From: Monilinia fructicola
Lineage: Eukaryota > Ascomycota > Leotiomycetes > Helotiales > Sclerotiniaceae
DNA length: 64,000 nucleotides
Direction of reading: 5' to 3'
Assembly (NCBI GenBank): GCA_008692225.1
Contig: VICG01000012.1
Location: 1,364,001 to 1,428,000 of the forward strand
The translations under genes were made by a program, and so were the position numbers. The notes under the pieces were generated by a model that had not been told where the DNA came from, did not search any database, and saw only the letters and a list, made by a program, of their open reading frames with translations. Shown piece by piece: positions 49,734 through 62,303 of the stretch; the first letter of the stretch is position 1; each line of letters starts with the position of its first letter.

Positions 49734-51498
49734 TTACAATTTCATACCCAACGCCTTGCCCACCCTCAAACTCTGTCTAATGCTCAAATCCAACATAATC
49801 TCCTCACTACCTCCCGGGATAGCGTAAGCTCTAACATCTCGATAAAGTCTTTCGACCTTTCCACCTTGACCACCACGACTATAACTCAAACCTCCAAAAA
49901 TCTGACTTGCTTCTCTGGCACAGAATTCGAAAGTTACGGTAGCCTGAGCTTTGAGACCTGCAATTGGGCCACCTAGTCTCAACATAGCTTCCGTCTCACT
50001 CATTTTGGAGCATTGGTAAATGAGGGATTCGAGCCAAGAATAGGAGGCCTCGATTTGACGGGCCATATGAGCGAGCTTGAGACGGATCACGGGGTGGTCG
50101 ATGAGCTTCTTGCCAAAAGTTCGACGTTTGTGTGCATATTTGACGCATTCTTCGTAGCAGACGCGGGAGAAACGAAGACATTGGATGATTATACCAATTC
50201 TTTCGTGGTTGAAGTTCGTCATGATAACTACAGCATTGTGAATAACCTTCCAACATGGTGGCGACGAGGAAACATACCTTTGAATCCTTGGTTCTCCTTT
50301 CCAATAAGATTCTCAACTGGCACCTTCACATCCTCAAATGTGATGTATGTTTGTTCCGGAAGACCAAACACCTTGACAATCCATCTTTCTCGTGCTGACA
50401 CCACCAGCTGATCTCTCAATGAGAAGAACACTCACACCGTTCATACCTTCCTTTCCAGTTCTAACAGCCGTGGTAAAATAATCAGACCAAATACCATTAG
50501 TAATCCATTTCTTCTCACCATTGACAATGTAATGCTTTCCATCTTCCGTCAACTTGGCCTCACAAGTCAAGTTCGCAACATCAGAACCCGCATCTGGCTC
50601 AGTAATAGCCAAGCAAATTCTTTTATCGCCATTCAAGATCCCCGGCAGGATTCTCTCCACCAAGGGTTTCTTTCCAAATTTTACCAAAGGTGGACAACCG
50701 ATCCCGAATCCTCCGATGACATTCCAAACAAATCCACCACTAGCCGCACGCGATAATTCATCCGTAAGGAGCAACTCGTGGAACAAATCCCATTTCTCGG
50801 GTGGCACACTCTTGATTCGATTATCGGTGTATTGAGTGGGATAATGCATCCCCATCAATCCAGCAAGATACCCTCTCGTTCCCATTTGCTTGTATATTTC
50901 CTCGGGGACTTTACGAGCCTCGTCCCATTCACCCACGTTGGGTTCGATTTCGGCGGACACCCACGCGCGGATTTCATCACGAAGAGCCGCGTGCGTTTCA
51001 TTGAAATAAGGTGAGTGGTACTAGTTCTCTGTTAGCCTCATTCGCAGGTATCCAGACGACGGCAGACATACCCCCTGGTACCACGATGGATCCGCAAATG
51101 GAATCAGATCGCCATACGAATCCAATGGCTCCGAATCCTCCACAGCCTCCTTCGACGCATTTCCTGGAGCGGGCACAACAGCACCACTTTCTGCTTGTGG
51201 TTTAACGGCTTCTTTTGCTGGTGGGGGAGTAGCAGGTGGTGTTGGGGGAGCGGCTTTCTTTGTATCCAATGATCCGACATGAAGCTTTGCCTTGTATTTC
51301 TTTAGGATACCTTCATTGTGATATTTCCAGAATTGTTTTGATGCATCTTTGCCGGCGACTCTTGTAAGAATCTTTTTTGCCACCTGGATGGTCATCTTGG
51401 AATTTGGTGAGGTCGTAGACATCTTCGTCTACGATAATGTAGAGATCATCGGGTTTATTGTGCGATGCAACATCGCTTTGACTGAAGGTCTTGGACAT
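49734..51498 (-). CDS. Cytochrome b5-acyl-CoA dehydrogenase fusion (two frameshifts)
   Basis: This is a predicted FAD enzyme that alpha,beta-desaturates acyl-CoA thioesters, with an N-terminal heme-binding cytochrome b5 domain. Such fusions are known in fungi. Exons are 51498-51072, 51020-50278 and 50227-49734, with GT-AG introns of 51 and 50 bp. ATG 51498 opens MSKTFSQSDVASHN. The heme-ligand motif HPGGKK is near residue 40, and a Pro/Ala linker follows at about residues 80-115. The dehydrogenase signatures are LAITEPDAGSD and the C-terminal block with AIPGGSEEIMLDL. The frame breaks at a T6 run (51373-51378) and at TTT (50350-50352). Removing one base from each leaves 1662 bp, 553 codons, with uninterrupted homology. 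There is no clear peroxisomal or mitochondrial signal. Confidence 0.88.
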
Positions 51499-51502
51499 GT
51501 TG

Positions 51503-51556
51503 CTTGATGGATAGATGGATGGATAGATGGATGGATGGATGGATGGATGGATTGAT
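51503..51556. repeat. (GATG)n microsatellite in the 5' leader
   Basis: ATGGATGGATAGATGG-type tetranucleotide repeats begin a few bases upstream of the acyl-CoA dehydrogenase start codon (minus strand), so they fall in its presumed 5' leader or core promoter. Confidence 0.8.
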
Positions 51557-52069
51557 TGATTAATTGATTGACCGATTGACCGACCTGTAAGCAGGATACT
51601 GAACGATCCCGTATTGTACAATATAGATCTAAGATATAAATTGATTCTCTATAGAGGAAGGAAAGCTAGCAGAGAAGAGAAGAGAGGAGAAGAGAAAGGA
51701 AGTGAATGGGAAATCGAAAGGAAGGTTCATCAAAGCGTGGAGAATGAGACGTTTTATCGATTGAATGATGGATGGAGTGATGATGATCCGGGGAAGCTAC
51801 TACTGTAGTTAGTACTCGCTTACCTAGGTATGTTTAACAATCAGCTCTCCTAATAGGCCAATGATAATAAGTACAAGTACACATGGATGGATCTCTTTCA
51901 CATGTCAACTCACTCACGCATTCACGCATTCACGCACTTACTCACTTACTCATTTACTCACCCTCACTCTCACCCAAAACAAACATCATAAACATTACAT
52001 TCATTCATTTCCTTTCTCAATCCAGCCACCACTCCCCCGCCGTCCCCGTCTACCGTTACAACAACCATA

Positions 52070-53284
<1,215 letters not shown>

Positions 53285-54409
53285 TTACTCGGACCAACCC
53301 TTATAGACAATCCTACTTCCGTAAACTTCGCCCTTCTTGAGTAAGACTTGTCCCTTCCATTCCTCCTCGTTAATCGCATTGACATATCGACTTGGCTCAA
53401 CACAGAAACCACTTCTTGCTCCTCGGGCGGCTAGTCCCTCAACCGCTGGTACGTCGATATACTTTCCAGTATAAAACTGGAATGCAGGTTCGGTGCTCAA
53501 GACTTCTAGGTGGATGCCGGTTTCTGGATGAGAAGCCTTCACTAATGTAGTGAGCGGCGAAGATCGTGTATCGAGAGGAGTCGACGCGGATTTCGCATCA
53601 ACGATGAAACAATCATCAACATTTGGTTCCTCGGCTCCCAATGTAAACTCCTTGTTTGGCGTAATGCTCTCGTATGGTTTTGGGCCCGAAGTGGGAATTC
53701 CTCCATCGTCAACGGGTAGGTAGTCGTTGGTCGATAATGTGACCTGGGTGCCTTCGATTGTCGATTTTCCACTAAGGTTAAAGTACCTGTCATGATATCA
53801 ACATCAGTTGCTTTCCCGAGAATAATGCTACTATTTCCCGACAAGGACAGAGTAGGCAACTCACGAATGATTGGTAACATTGACCACCGTCTCTTCAACC
53901 CCCTTTCCATCATCCACCAACTTAACCTCATATTCAATACCCAACACTCGAACCTCCTTGCCCCCAACCTTCTGCGTTCCAGTCGTATAAACAACACTAA
54001 CATCCAAGGTCCCCGGATAGCCCTCCTCACCATCCTCATCCCTCAGCCGAAACTCCACACTCTCACCTCCCTCCAATCCCCCGACCCCCGGAATGTCTCT
54101 CTTCCCCACCAACTCCGGACCTTGCCAAACGCGTTTGCCCCATCCCCTCACACCGCCATGCAACGCATTCGCCCCATTGTTCTGCGCCAACGCATAGGAT
54201 TTCCCATTCAACGAGTCAATCTTCGCATTCGAAATCCGATTCGCCACTCTCCCAATCGTCTCGCCAAAAAACGGCTGGTTGTAGCGCTGGTAGAGCTCCG
54301 CGGTGGGAAACGACTGGACGATGTTCAGCGGCTTGTCTTTCGTGGGGACGAGGAACGTTTGGATGATGGCTCCCAAGGGGAGAAATTCGAAATCGGCGTC
54401 GAGTGGCAT
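53285..54409 (-). CDS. Aldose 1-epimerase (galactose mutarotase family)
   Basis: This enzyme interconverts alpha and beta anomers of aldoses such as galactose and glucose, feeding the Leloir pathway. Exons are 54409-53865 and 53786-53285, with a 78-bp GT-AG intron. The 1047 bp encode 348 residues, a normal length for the family, and the frame is intact. ATG 54409 opens MPLDADFEFLPLGAI, followed by the usual first strand (IQTFLVPTKDKPLNIV). Signatures are GETIGRVANRISNAK, the HGGVRGWGKRVW loop with the catalytic His, NVTNHS-YFNLSG across the splice site, and a C-terminal TGKYIDVP...GFCVEPSRYVNAIN with the catalytic Glu region. There is no signal peptide, so it is probably cytosolic. Neighbours are unrelated. 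Confidence 0.92.
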
Positions 54410-55498
54410 CTTGACGTTTGTTTTGATGGGTGAAGGGTACAAGTGTGGAAGAGTGTGGGTGGTGGTGGTGGATGGGTTGAAGAGATTTTGGTCCTTTTGT
54501 TTGTTGGTCAAGATTTTGTTTCGAGAGGGAAATTGGGTGAGGTCATACGTATACGAGGAAGGAGGGGTAAATGTGTGTTTAGCCTGAATTCAGGGAAGGT
54601 GGGGTGAATTTGTATGGGGAAAGTGGGGGTGGACCGTTATCTACTTGGTATATCCATGGATAGACAAGTATGCAAGTATACTGGTATATATTATATATAT
54701 ACATATATGTGGTAGCGCCACGGAGGATGATAAAAGGTCGATACTGAGATCAATTAGTTTAGACGTCGCGAAAACATATCTCGCTTGTCTATTGTCTATT
54801 GTCCATTGTCCGAATTTCAAGAGGACATTCAAATGTTCCATCCGGTGCCAATTTCGCTCCGCCCCCCTAAAATGAAGGGAGATTCTGCATACATGCATCA
54901 TCTATTTGTCGCACCAAATCTCGAGGAGCGTTGTGAAGTTTCATCAGGTGATATTCTCTCCATCAGTCTTGATACGAATCCGAAAATCGATAAATGATTC
55001 GTCATGAAACTAAAGGGTGACTGCCTATTTTCGCGTCGAAGGATAAATTTTTGATTAAGAGTGGTTAGCTTGCACATTGATCAAGAGCATATGGCCCTGT
55101 ATTACTAGGACCCGGGCGCGGAATCATCAAAGCAGATGTTAGATGTCGTGACGTAAAGAATAAACTCCCATTACAATAAACCATCCGAAAACACAACAAC
55201 TAAACGAATTCTGTCTCGTAATGGAAGAAATCCGGCCGCCAAACTAGGATGAGATAGGAGATCCAAAAGGAGCATAATAAACTGATAAACCCTCCAGCTA
55301 ATGTAGCAAGACGTTGATAACCGTGGCGTCCCCTTCTTGCCGCCTTCCTATAAGCAAGTTTCCAATCCAATCTTCAAGAATTGGTCAACATACAATGTTT
55401 GGTAGTGTCCTGGAACCTGAACCAGCCTTCTCTGCAATTTTCTACACGGTTCGAGTGGTGTCACCGCTTGGTATGCGTTTGTGTTACTTGCATGTCTC
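54410..55498. other. Intergenic, nothing recognised
   Basis: A TATATATACATATAT stretch lies at about 54687-54707. No gene or larger repeat was recognised. Confidence 0.4.
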
Positions 55499-57368
55499 TT
55501 AGGGATTTTCCATTGCCTTTGCCCATTTTCGTTTATTGTTGGCGCAGGTAGATTGCTCGGGCGTTAGATTATACGAAAATTGACTTGTAACGTACGGCAT
55601 AGTTACAGGGTGCGCGGATGTATAACCAGAGTGACTTGAGATGTCGGTAGACGCAGATGTATAACCAGAGTGACTTGAGACGTCGGTAGATGCAGATAAA
55701 GAACCAGAGCGACTTGAGACGTCAGTAGTCTCGAAAATTGAGGATGAATCATATGCTTCTACTTGAGGCTTTGATCTCCCCTTACTTTCAATTCCTAAAA
55801 CCTTTTTGTTTCTTGAAGACGAAATACGAGAGGGCTGCTGTTCATACCAATTCAATTCACTGTTAGCCGATTTAAGGAGAGGCTTTTCAAAGCAATCCAT
55901 GTCTACATTTGGCGACGGTTTTCTCTTTCCAGTCAATTTCTTATTGACTGCAAAACACAACTCAGCTCCTGTGATTTTGGGAGCTGGCATGACGATACCT
56001 AGGCATGTGATGGCCGGATGACGTTTGAAATAACACCACATTGCAGCTGGCATGGAGATGATAAGCAAGGTTGAGAAGCTCCTATAAGCTGCCTCAAAGT
56101 TGATACTTTCTGCAGACACAGGCACGGCTTTGATCCAGTCAGCCACAGCATCGGATAAAGATTCAAGGTCTTGGTTCCCTTTGACCTTTATTGAAAGCAT
56201 AAACGTAGGTAACTGTGTTTGAAAGCTTGACATTGACGAGAGAAGTGAGGCTGGGCTTGGTGCACCCGGTGGATGATTCATGGAGTCCCAGACTTCATCG
56301 CTCAGCTTCGGCGCCGGGCTCTGGACAACCTCCGTGGGGGGGATTGAGGGTCTGATTGCTGAGAGACTTATTGAGCGAGCATAAATGTTGGTTGGGTGGT
56401 GCTTTAGTATCGCATGTATTGGAGCTTTCATCCTTTCCACGCCGTTCATGTCTGGCATATACTTGTGGATTCGGGAGAGAATTCGGATGTAAAGTTCAGC
56501 GGCTGTGAAAGTCATGTATCTCATATGCTTCAATTCTTTAATCAGAGCCTCCGTGAAAGATGCGGGCCCAGGAGCATTGGCATGTTCATGAAAGCCACAC
56601 GCGGCGATGAGTTCTGTCGCGCCATTTCCAAGGGAGGGAGCTGCAACCCCGGATGCACAACAGTCTAGGATTATTAGCACATCCGACCCTGATGCTACAA
56701 GGGTACTTTGAATGCCGCTCCACTGGATCTGGAAATAATGGCCATCGGAGTTGTCTGAGCGACTATCAATTTTTGGTTAGTAAGTTACCACTGTCTATGG
56801 CTCTGAACGCAAGTGTTTCCACAATGAGATGACGTTTTTGATGTTAAATGGATCATTGATACGAAAAAAAACTTACTTGCACCAACAAAGGAGTCGATTC
56901 TGGTCTAAGAAGCCATGCCCACCATAATACACGATTTTAAGAACATTCTCCCTACCCCAAGTATCTGTACTATTCCCATCGACGTCCTCCTCATGATAGT
57001 CCGCGAACTGCAAGATCTTCAGAGCTAAGGCACTGTGAGCTCTTTGCCCAGAGGGTATCTCGTATCTCTCAACAGAGAAATTATATTCACTTGAGAAAAC
57101 TTCTTCCAACTTCAGAATTTCTTGATTTACTTTCATGCGCGGGTCATCATCATTCCACGATATAAGTAAGACACGAACTTCATTATATCTGTCTTTGCCA
57201 CTAAAATTGTTCGGGAAGCCAGTGCTGGCAGCGTAGTTGATACGCTTCCCTAATTCTTTCAGTGATATATGGCTATCGTCGTTGTCATGACCGGGGGGGG
57301 TACTCAGAATCGTTCCCAGACTCCGACACGGCCGGGGCGGGGGATCCGTTTATGTCGTTATCAGTCAT
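55499..57368 (-). CDS. Caspase-like (clan CD) protein with 13-residue repeats
   Basis: This is a predicted caspase-fold cysteine peptidase or inactive homologue of the kind found beside fungal NOD-like and incompatibility genes. Exons are 57368-56877 and 56762-55499 (intron 114 bp, GT-AG). The catalytic His lies in KIVYYGGHGF and the catalytic Cys in DVLIILDCCASG, both intact. The first strand is RVLLISWNDDD. After the caspase region comes a segment with LPTFMLSIKV, then a Ser/Thr-rich tail with three imperfect copies of STDVSSHSGYTSA (about 55630-55740). From ATG 57368 the frame breaks at a G8 run (57293-57300). With one base removed the exons give 584 codons. There is no transmembrane segment. 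The substrate and any partner domain are unknown. Confidence 0.78.
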
Positions 57369-58387
57369 AACGCGGCTTGAAGTGTATACTGATGAGTTCG
57401 ATATTTTGGCTGCAAGGCCGGGGGACGATGTCTATTAGTACATCCTCGGAAACAAAACAAACAGCAAATTTCTCAAAACAAGGTATGGACCTTTGCGAAC
57501 TTCCCTCGGATCTGCTAGCAGCCACTGAATCCACCATAGCCTCATGACGCGTCTGGAACTGCCAAGTTTGTCTAGTAGGCTGGAGGAATCTGCAGGCACG
57601 ACTGAAAGATGCAAGGATAGCTCTGTTTTTGTGATCAGGCTCGCATTCATTTCTGGCCAAGACTTATTTGGAACGACGGTTTTCTTGACCGTTGATATGC
57701 AATTGCCAGCTTCGATTCGATGGCTCCGGCTCACAGCGTCATCACCTTTGACCACTCAATCGTATATGCACGAAACCGTTTCGTGGTGGTGCTACCATCA
57801 GTTGTATTACAATCACGGCACCATTTCAAAATACGCACGATAAATTAGGAAATCTAGAGCAATAATACACAGCAGTGATGGATTATTGGAACGACAAGCT
57901 TGATGAGCAGTCGTGTGATGAGCAGTCGTGTGATAGTCTAAAATCAGAAGTATGCTATATTGATTGAAGAACGTAGTTAGTTTATGGATGCAGGTGTTGT
58001 GTTTTGTATCCGAATCATTTGCGTCATTGAGGATGCGAAGTTTAACATCCAAGAGACGAACCTGAAAGAGTTATACAACAAGAACAAGAACAATGATGAG
58101 TGTTTGTAGCAAGTTACTTAACTATACTATGAGCATACATTTGAATCAGGTTTGCAACTAGGTATAGCCTCGTAGATCGAGTCAAACTATGACTACCTGA
58201 CGAATCACTCTCTCACTGGTTGAACTTTTTGTTCATTTGCATTTATGAGTCTTCAGAGTTCCATCGTCTGACCGTCACTACTTGAATTATATGGCTCACG
58301 AATATCCATGATTGTTTTCATGCAGAGACCCCGGTACTGAACTCGATAGAGTACTCTGTTGTACAGTAAAGCTGCGGTAAACTTCAG
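57369..58387. other. Intergenic, nothing recognised
   Basis: There are short frames on both strands with no domain. It separates the caspase-like gene from the caspase-like relic. Confidence 0.35.
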
Positions 58388-58651
58388 CTAAGGGCTCAGA
58401 CGGCGCAGTTCAGTCATCAGAGCATCGGCGAAGGAACTGAGTTCTACAACATTAGCCATATTATTGAAACCGCAAGCAGCTTCAACCTCTGTAGTTCCAG
58501 ATACAAACCCCTCCGCCTCTGCTGTACCCGAGAAGCAACTTTCGGGCAAAAGTAAAACGTCGAATTGTGCTTCTTCCAATGGATTTTGGACACTGCTCAA
58601 TTGTACTACATTATAAGTAGGGTTCCGAGGATCTAAACGACTGTATATGTG
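58388..58651 (-). pseudogene. Caspase-like C-terminal relic
   Basis: The minus-strand stretch reads NVVQLSSVQNPLEEAQFDV, LLLPESCFSGTAEAEG and GTTEVEAACGFNNMANVVE, ending in ADALMTELRRLS. It aligns by eye with the caspase-like gene at 55499-57368 (WSGIQS...DVLIILDCCASG...ELIAACGFHEHAN...EALIKELKHM). The His half (YYGGHG) is missing, and the DCC motif is changed to ESC, although the cysteine remains. The open frame extends upstream to 59122, but that part shows no family resemblance. It is best read as a truncated, decaying paralogue, although divergence into a distinct short protein cannot be ruled out. Confidence 0.55.
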
Positions 58652-59237
58652 ACTTGCAGCAACAGTCATGATGGCTTTCGAGACAGAAATCGTGACAACG
58701 AAAGCAATGTTCTCGTTTTGGATCTCGCAACGCCTGCTTCTGATTGGATCAAATATTATAAAGCTCTTGAATGTGCAAGGCAAAATTTGATGACTGAAGC
58801 ATTTTTTTACTTGTGTTTCTTTTTGCAATGATTGAATTTGAGACCATTCAAAATCTCCAGTCATCCGACCTTCCCGTTCTGTAAGGTAAAATTGCTGAAT
58901 TCTAAAGTCGTTTCCTGTACCGAGCGGGGAAATGTGGTAACTGCTAGTAGCTTGCAGGAGGGATATGGACCGATGAGTAACGGAGGGGAAATGGAAGGAT
59001 TCGGAGTCAATAGATGGGGGGTTAGCGGTTGTGAAGTTAGAATCAACAGAGCTATTATCGCATGGGAAATATAATTCTTGCAACATGCATGCATCGGCGG
59101 CTAAAACTATCATCAGTACCATGGAAATTCAAACGGTTTCACTCTACTTAGAAGAACCTCGAATTCCTGTTCAGGTGTACCGGAAAATCGATCAACAAGC
59201 TGCCAGCAAACTAGGCCTACTTCCACACAGCCAGAGC
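58652..59237. other. Intergenic, possible relic sequence
   Basis: The frame continuing from the caspase-like relic is open, but I recognise nothing in it. Other frames are short. Confidence 0.3.
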
Positions 59238-59948
59238 TCACGAAATAACCCGATGATACCACCAGAGATTAAATCCAGGAGTCTGACCCGGCAAATGTGG
59301 CTCTAAAGTCATGCCCAACCCCCTCATATGATTATCCGCAACGCGAGTCTTGGTAAGCGCAATCGCATATCCATGATACGGCCCTGTTACATTATGATGA
59401 TCTTTCTTCACCACCGCATTGTCAATTTTTGCAATATCACGTCTCACTCTTCCTGCCCATTCATGAATTGTATCCTGAGCGCCAAAGAGTTCGCACTTTA
59501 ACTCGATGAATACAGACATAGGTCGTTTTTGTTCATGCGAAGATCTGGGATGGAAATGAAGCAGGAAATCTGCTTTATCGTCTGGGGTGTTGGCATAGAT
59601 ATGGGGTTCGCGCCATGTGCTATCTGTGGGGATTCGGGAGGGGTTGTTTTCAAAAGCCACGTGTAGTTCTGATTGAACCCAAACTTCCCATCCGCCGGTT
59701 GTTTCGTAGTATTGCTGGATTGTTTCTGGGGCTGTTTCTTTCGTGGCACCCCAGGACAATATTAATTGTGCAATTGGGTCGTAGGGAATATTGCAGTCTA
59801 GTTGGAAATAAATAAGACTTGCTTTTACAGGATGGAGCTCAAAAGGAGCGCGATTGTCTGTTGTGTTCCATACCCATCTCCGCCATTGGGGATGCCAGTT
59901 GTAGTAATAACCGATTGTTGGATGATGTATCCACGTTGGCTGAGCCAT
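59238..59948 (-). CDS. Hypothetical protein with D...E-x-K nuclease-like motif
   Basis: This is a single-exon, 236-residue protein from ATG 59948. It starts MAQPTWIHHPTIGYYYNW, Trp-rich and probably cytosolic. Residues 120-155 contain TPDDKADFLLHF followed, after a 13-residue loop, by MSVFIELKCELF. An Asp followed by a hydrophobic strand with E-x-K is the catalytic layout of PD-(D/E)xK restriction-type nucleases. A later strand (YHGYAIALTKTRV) would suit the same fold. This is inference from motif spacing only, and the family is otherwise unknown to me. The intact frame and genuine ATG support a real gene. It lies beside the caspase-like relic, with no sign of a shared operon-like unit. Confidence 0.6.
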   Translation of the reverse strand: MAQPTWIHHPTIGYYYNWHPQWRRWVWNTTDNRAPFELHPVKASLIYFQLDCNIPYDPIAQLILSWGATKETAPETIQQYYETTGGWEVWVQSELHVAFENNPSRIPTDSTWREPHIYANTPDDKADFLLHFHPRSSHEQKRPMSVFIELKCELFGAQDTIHEWAGRVRRDIAKIDNAVVKKDHHNVTGPYHGYAIALTKTRVADNHMRGLGMTLEPHLPGQTPGFNLWWYHRVIS

Positions 59949-62303
59949 TTTGGTGATCTCGTACTATATTGAAAGGAGACTGCAGTTTGAGCGAGTGAGT
60001 TACGATGTAAGTGTTGAAATGGAAGAACTTTTCATGTTGACCTCAATCAACTTATGGGTATATATGTCGCAGCATCAAGTCGAGCCTTGCAGTGCATAAA
60101 ACACTATAGCCGCGACCCAAGTACAACCAACCGATTTTGTGTGACCATATCATACCATGGTCAGCGATGACTGCATGGTTCCACCACAACCTTCAAAACC
60201 TTCTATTGGCTATGCGCTCGCTTGGCTCTGACTCATCGGTGTTCAAATAAGGACAGCTGCTTGAATCTGGGTTGAAATAATAGGAAAGGACTTGATAGTA
60301 GAAAGGTGTTACGATTTCGGCCGCTAGAAATAACGTGTTGATGGTGATTAACAGTATTTGAGAAGCTTTTCTTGGGAACAAAGTATAACAGAAGAATGAT
60401 AATTCAGCGTCATGAAGCGGAAGCTAATCGTCAAATACATTTTTGGGCGTCAAATAGACCTCCCTGACTTTTTGTTCCCACCTTCTTTCAATATCCAATC
60501 AAGTTCCGCCACTGAATTTTAGACTTATCAAAATCATACACGTGCAAATTGCTTATATCTCGTCGAAACTTATGACAGTACTTCCAAATAAATCTTAACG
60601 GATACGTCATTGTTATCAAGTATCGGTAAGATGGACAGTGTGCACAAATTATATGAGTTTTCTTGATGAAACCCTGGTATTCCTTGTCCACGTATTGCCA
60701 CAGCGAACCTTGGAAAACAGAAGAAAAATAACCAAACCAAACTTTGAGATCAAAATTCGTTTCCTCACTTGAGAGTTGAGAATGGAAAGCGAGAAACAGA
60801 AGAATATTCAGAACGTCTCAAATCCGAAGTGAAGGACCACAAAATCCACCAAGCAAGCTATCAATGAAAGCGGCTACCGGCACAGGCGCAATCATGTGGG
60901 CTTGAGAATTATATGGATTATTGAAGTTGAGGAATCTATAACTGTCAAAGATACCCTGGAAAGTTATGGAGTTGAAGCCTAGTTCTGTTGAAGTCTAATA
61001 GAAAACCGGAACTTGTGGAGTTGGATATTGATGCATGTTTAAGTAGTGGAAATGTGGCCCTGTGAACGATGAGTCTGTGTCTGCCCCAATAAAAGTAAGT
61101 AGTGATATCGAAAAACATTAACAAAACGTTCAGCTATGCTTACATCCCAACCGGCAGATGTGCATCATTTCTGCAGGAAAGTAAGTACCCAATGTCAAAT
61201 GTAAGTACGCCCAAACCAGGTACTAACTAGCTTGGCGGCCATACATGCATTCGACCAACCAGTAGGTGATTAACCCATTGCAGTCCAATGCCTTTACAAA
61301 AGCTTTCAAGGTTATCAAAACAAATAAAAAATCACAACAGAAGAATTCGATCCATAGCCCTGGAGATTCTCTTAACCTTCTCTTCCTCAACTGGTTCGGA
61401 CGACGCCGACATCAACAACAACGAAATACCCTTTGAAAACCCTGTACAAGGGTAAGGTTAAAGATGTCGGAGATTTGGTGGAGTTATATCAGGGCTTCTA
61501 CGAGTACTCTTCCATGTTCCTAACACCCACAACCGTCTTATATCCTTATAGTAGCAGACAACTCAACAAGAATAGAATCGTGGATCCAGCTGCAGCCCTG
61601 CAACGAAGATGCTACTCATCAGTCAGTAAGTAATTCTCAAGATTCTCTTCTACCTTGACCCCATTCACCCTCCACTCTCCACTCATGAGTCAACACACAA
61701 TGATAATCCATCATCCACCATCCATCATCCACCGTCCATCAACTCCCATCCATCATCCATCATCCACCATCCATCATCCATCATCCATGGATACCTCATA
61801 ATCATAATACGTTTCCTGTCGTGCGACGTATACCGGTAATGCCAATCAACTGGTCCAGCTGGTGCAACTGGTTCAACTTCCCTAGCATTTCTCTCTCATC
61901 CAACCAAATCCTGATAAGGTGGGGTAATCTATTGATAAGAAAGAAAAAGCAACTGCGCTAAACCTAATACGGTAGGATGTAAACAATTAAATTTATTTTG
62001 ATATTTTGCAATCAATTACAACCTCCAACTTGATTTGATGGAATACATGCTTGCTTGCTTGATTTATTACTTCTACCCGTGGACATTTGAAAACACAACA
62101 TATCCCACCGTCAACAATATTCTTCATCTATCAGTATCATGATTTCAACTCATATCGCATTTTAGTTCATGCTTTGTATTTTGGTTGACAATTCTAGGAA
62201 GCATCAACAGTATTTACTGTACTTTTCAGCCATACAAACAAACAAATCAGCTCTTGGTCGAGGTGGAGAAACAACCTAGATCGGTGTACTTACACTAGGG
62301 AGT
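59949..62303. other. Intergenic region
   Basis: No complete gene is recognised. A minus-strand frame from 60381 to 60193 begins at TTG and contains a hydrophobic segment (ILLITINTLFLAAEIV). It might be an exon of something lost or unmodelled, but there is no further support. Confidence 0.35.
61703..61788. repeat. CATCCA/CATCCAC minisatellite
   Basis: Tandem ATCCATC and ATCCACC units are repeated about a dozen times in irregular order. The tract is in intergenic DNA and non-coding. Confidence 0.85.

Noticed and set aside
58652..59122. Extending the caspase-like relic to a full 244-residue protein
   Set aside because: The upstream part is open but shows no similarity to the caspase N-terminal half and lacks the GGHG block.
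61703..61788. Repeats that could suggest a CRISPR-like array
   Set aside because: The units are contiguous 6-8 bp minisatellite repeats without spacers, in a eukaryotic intergenic region.
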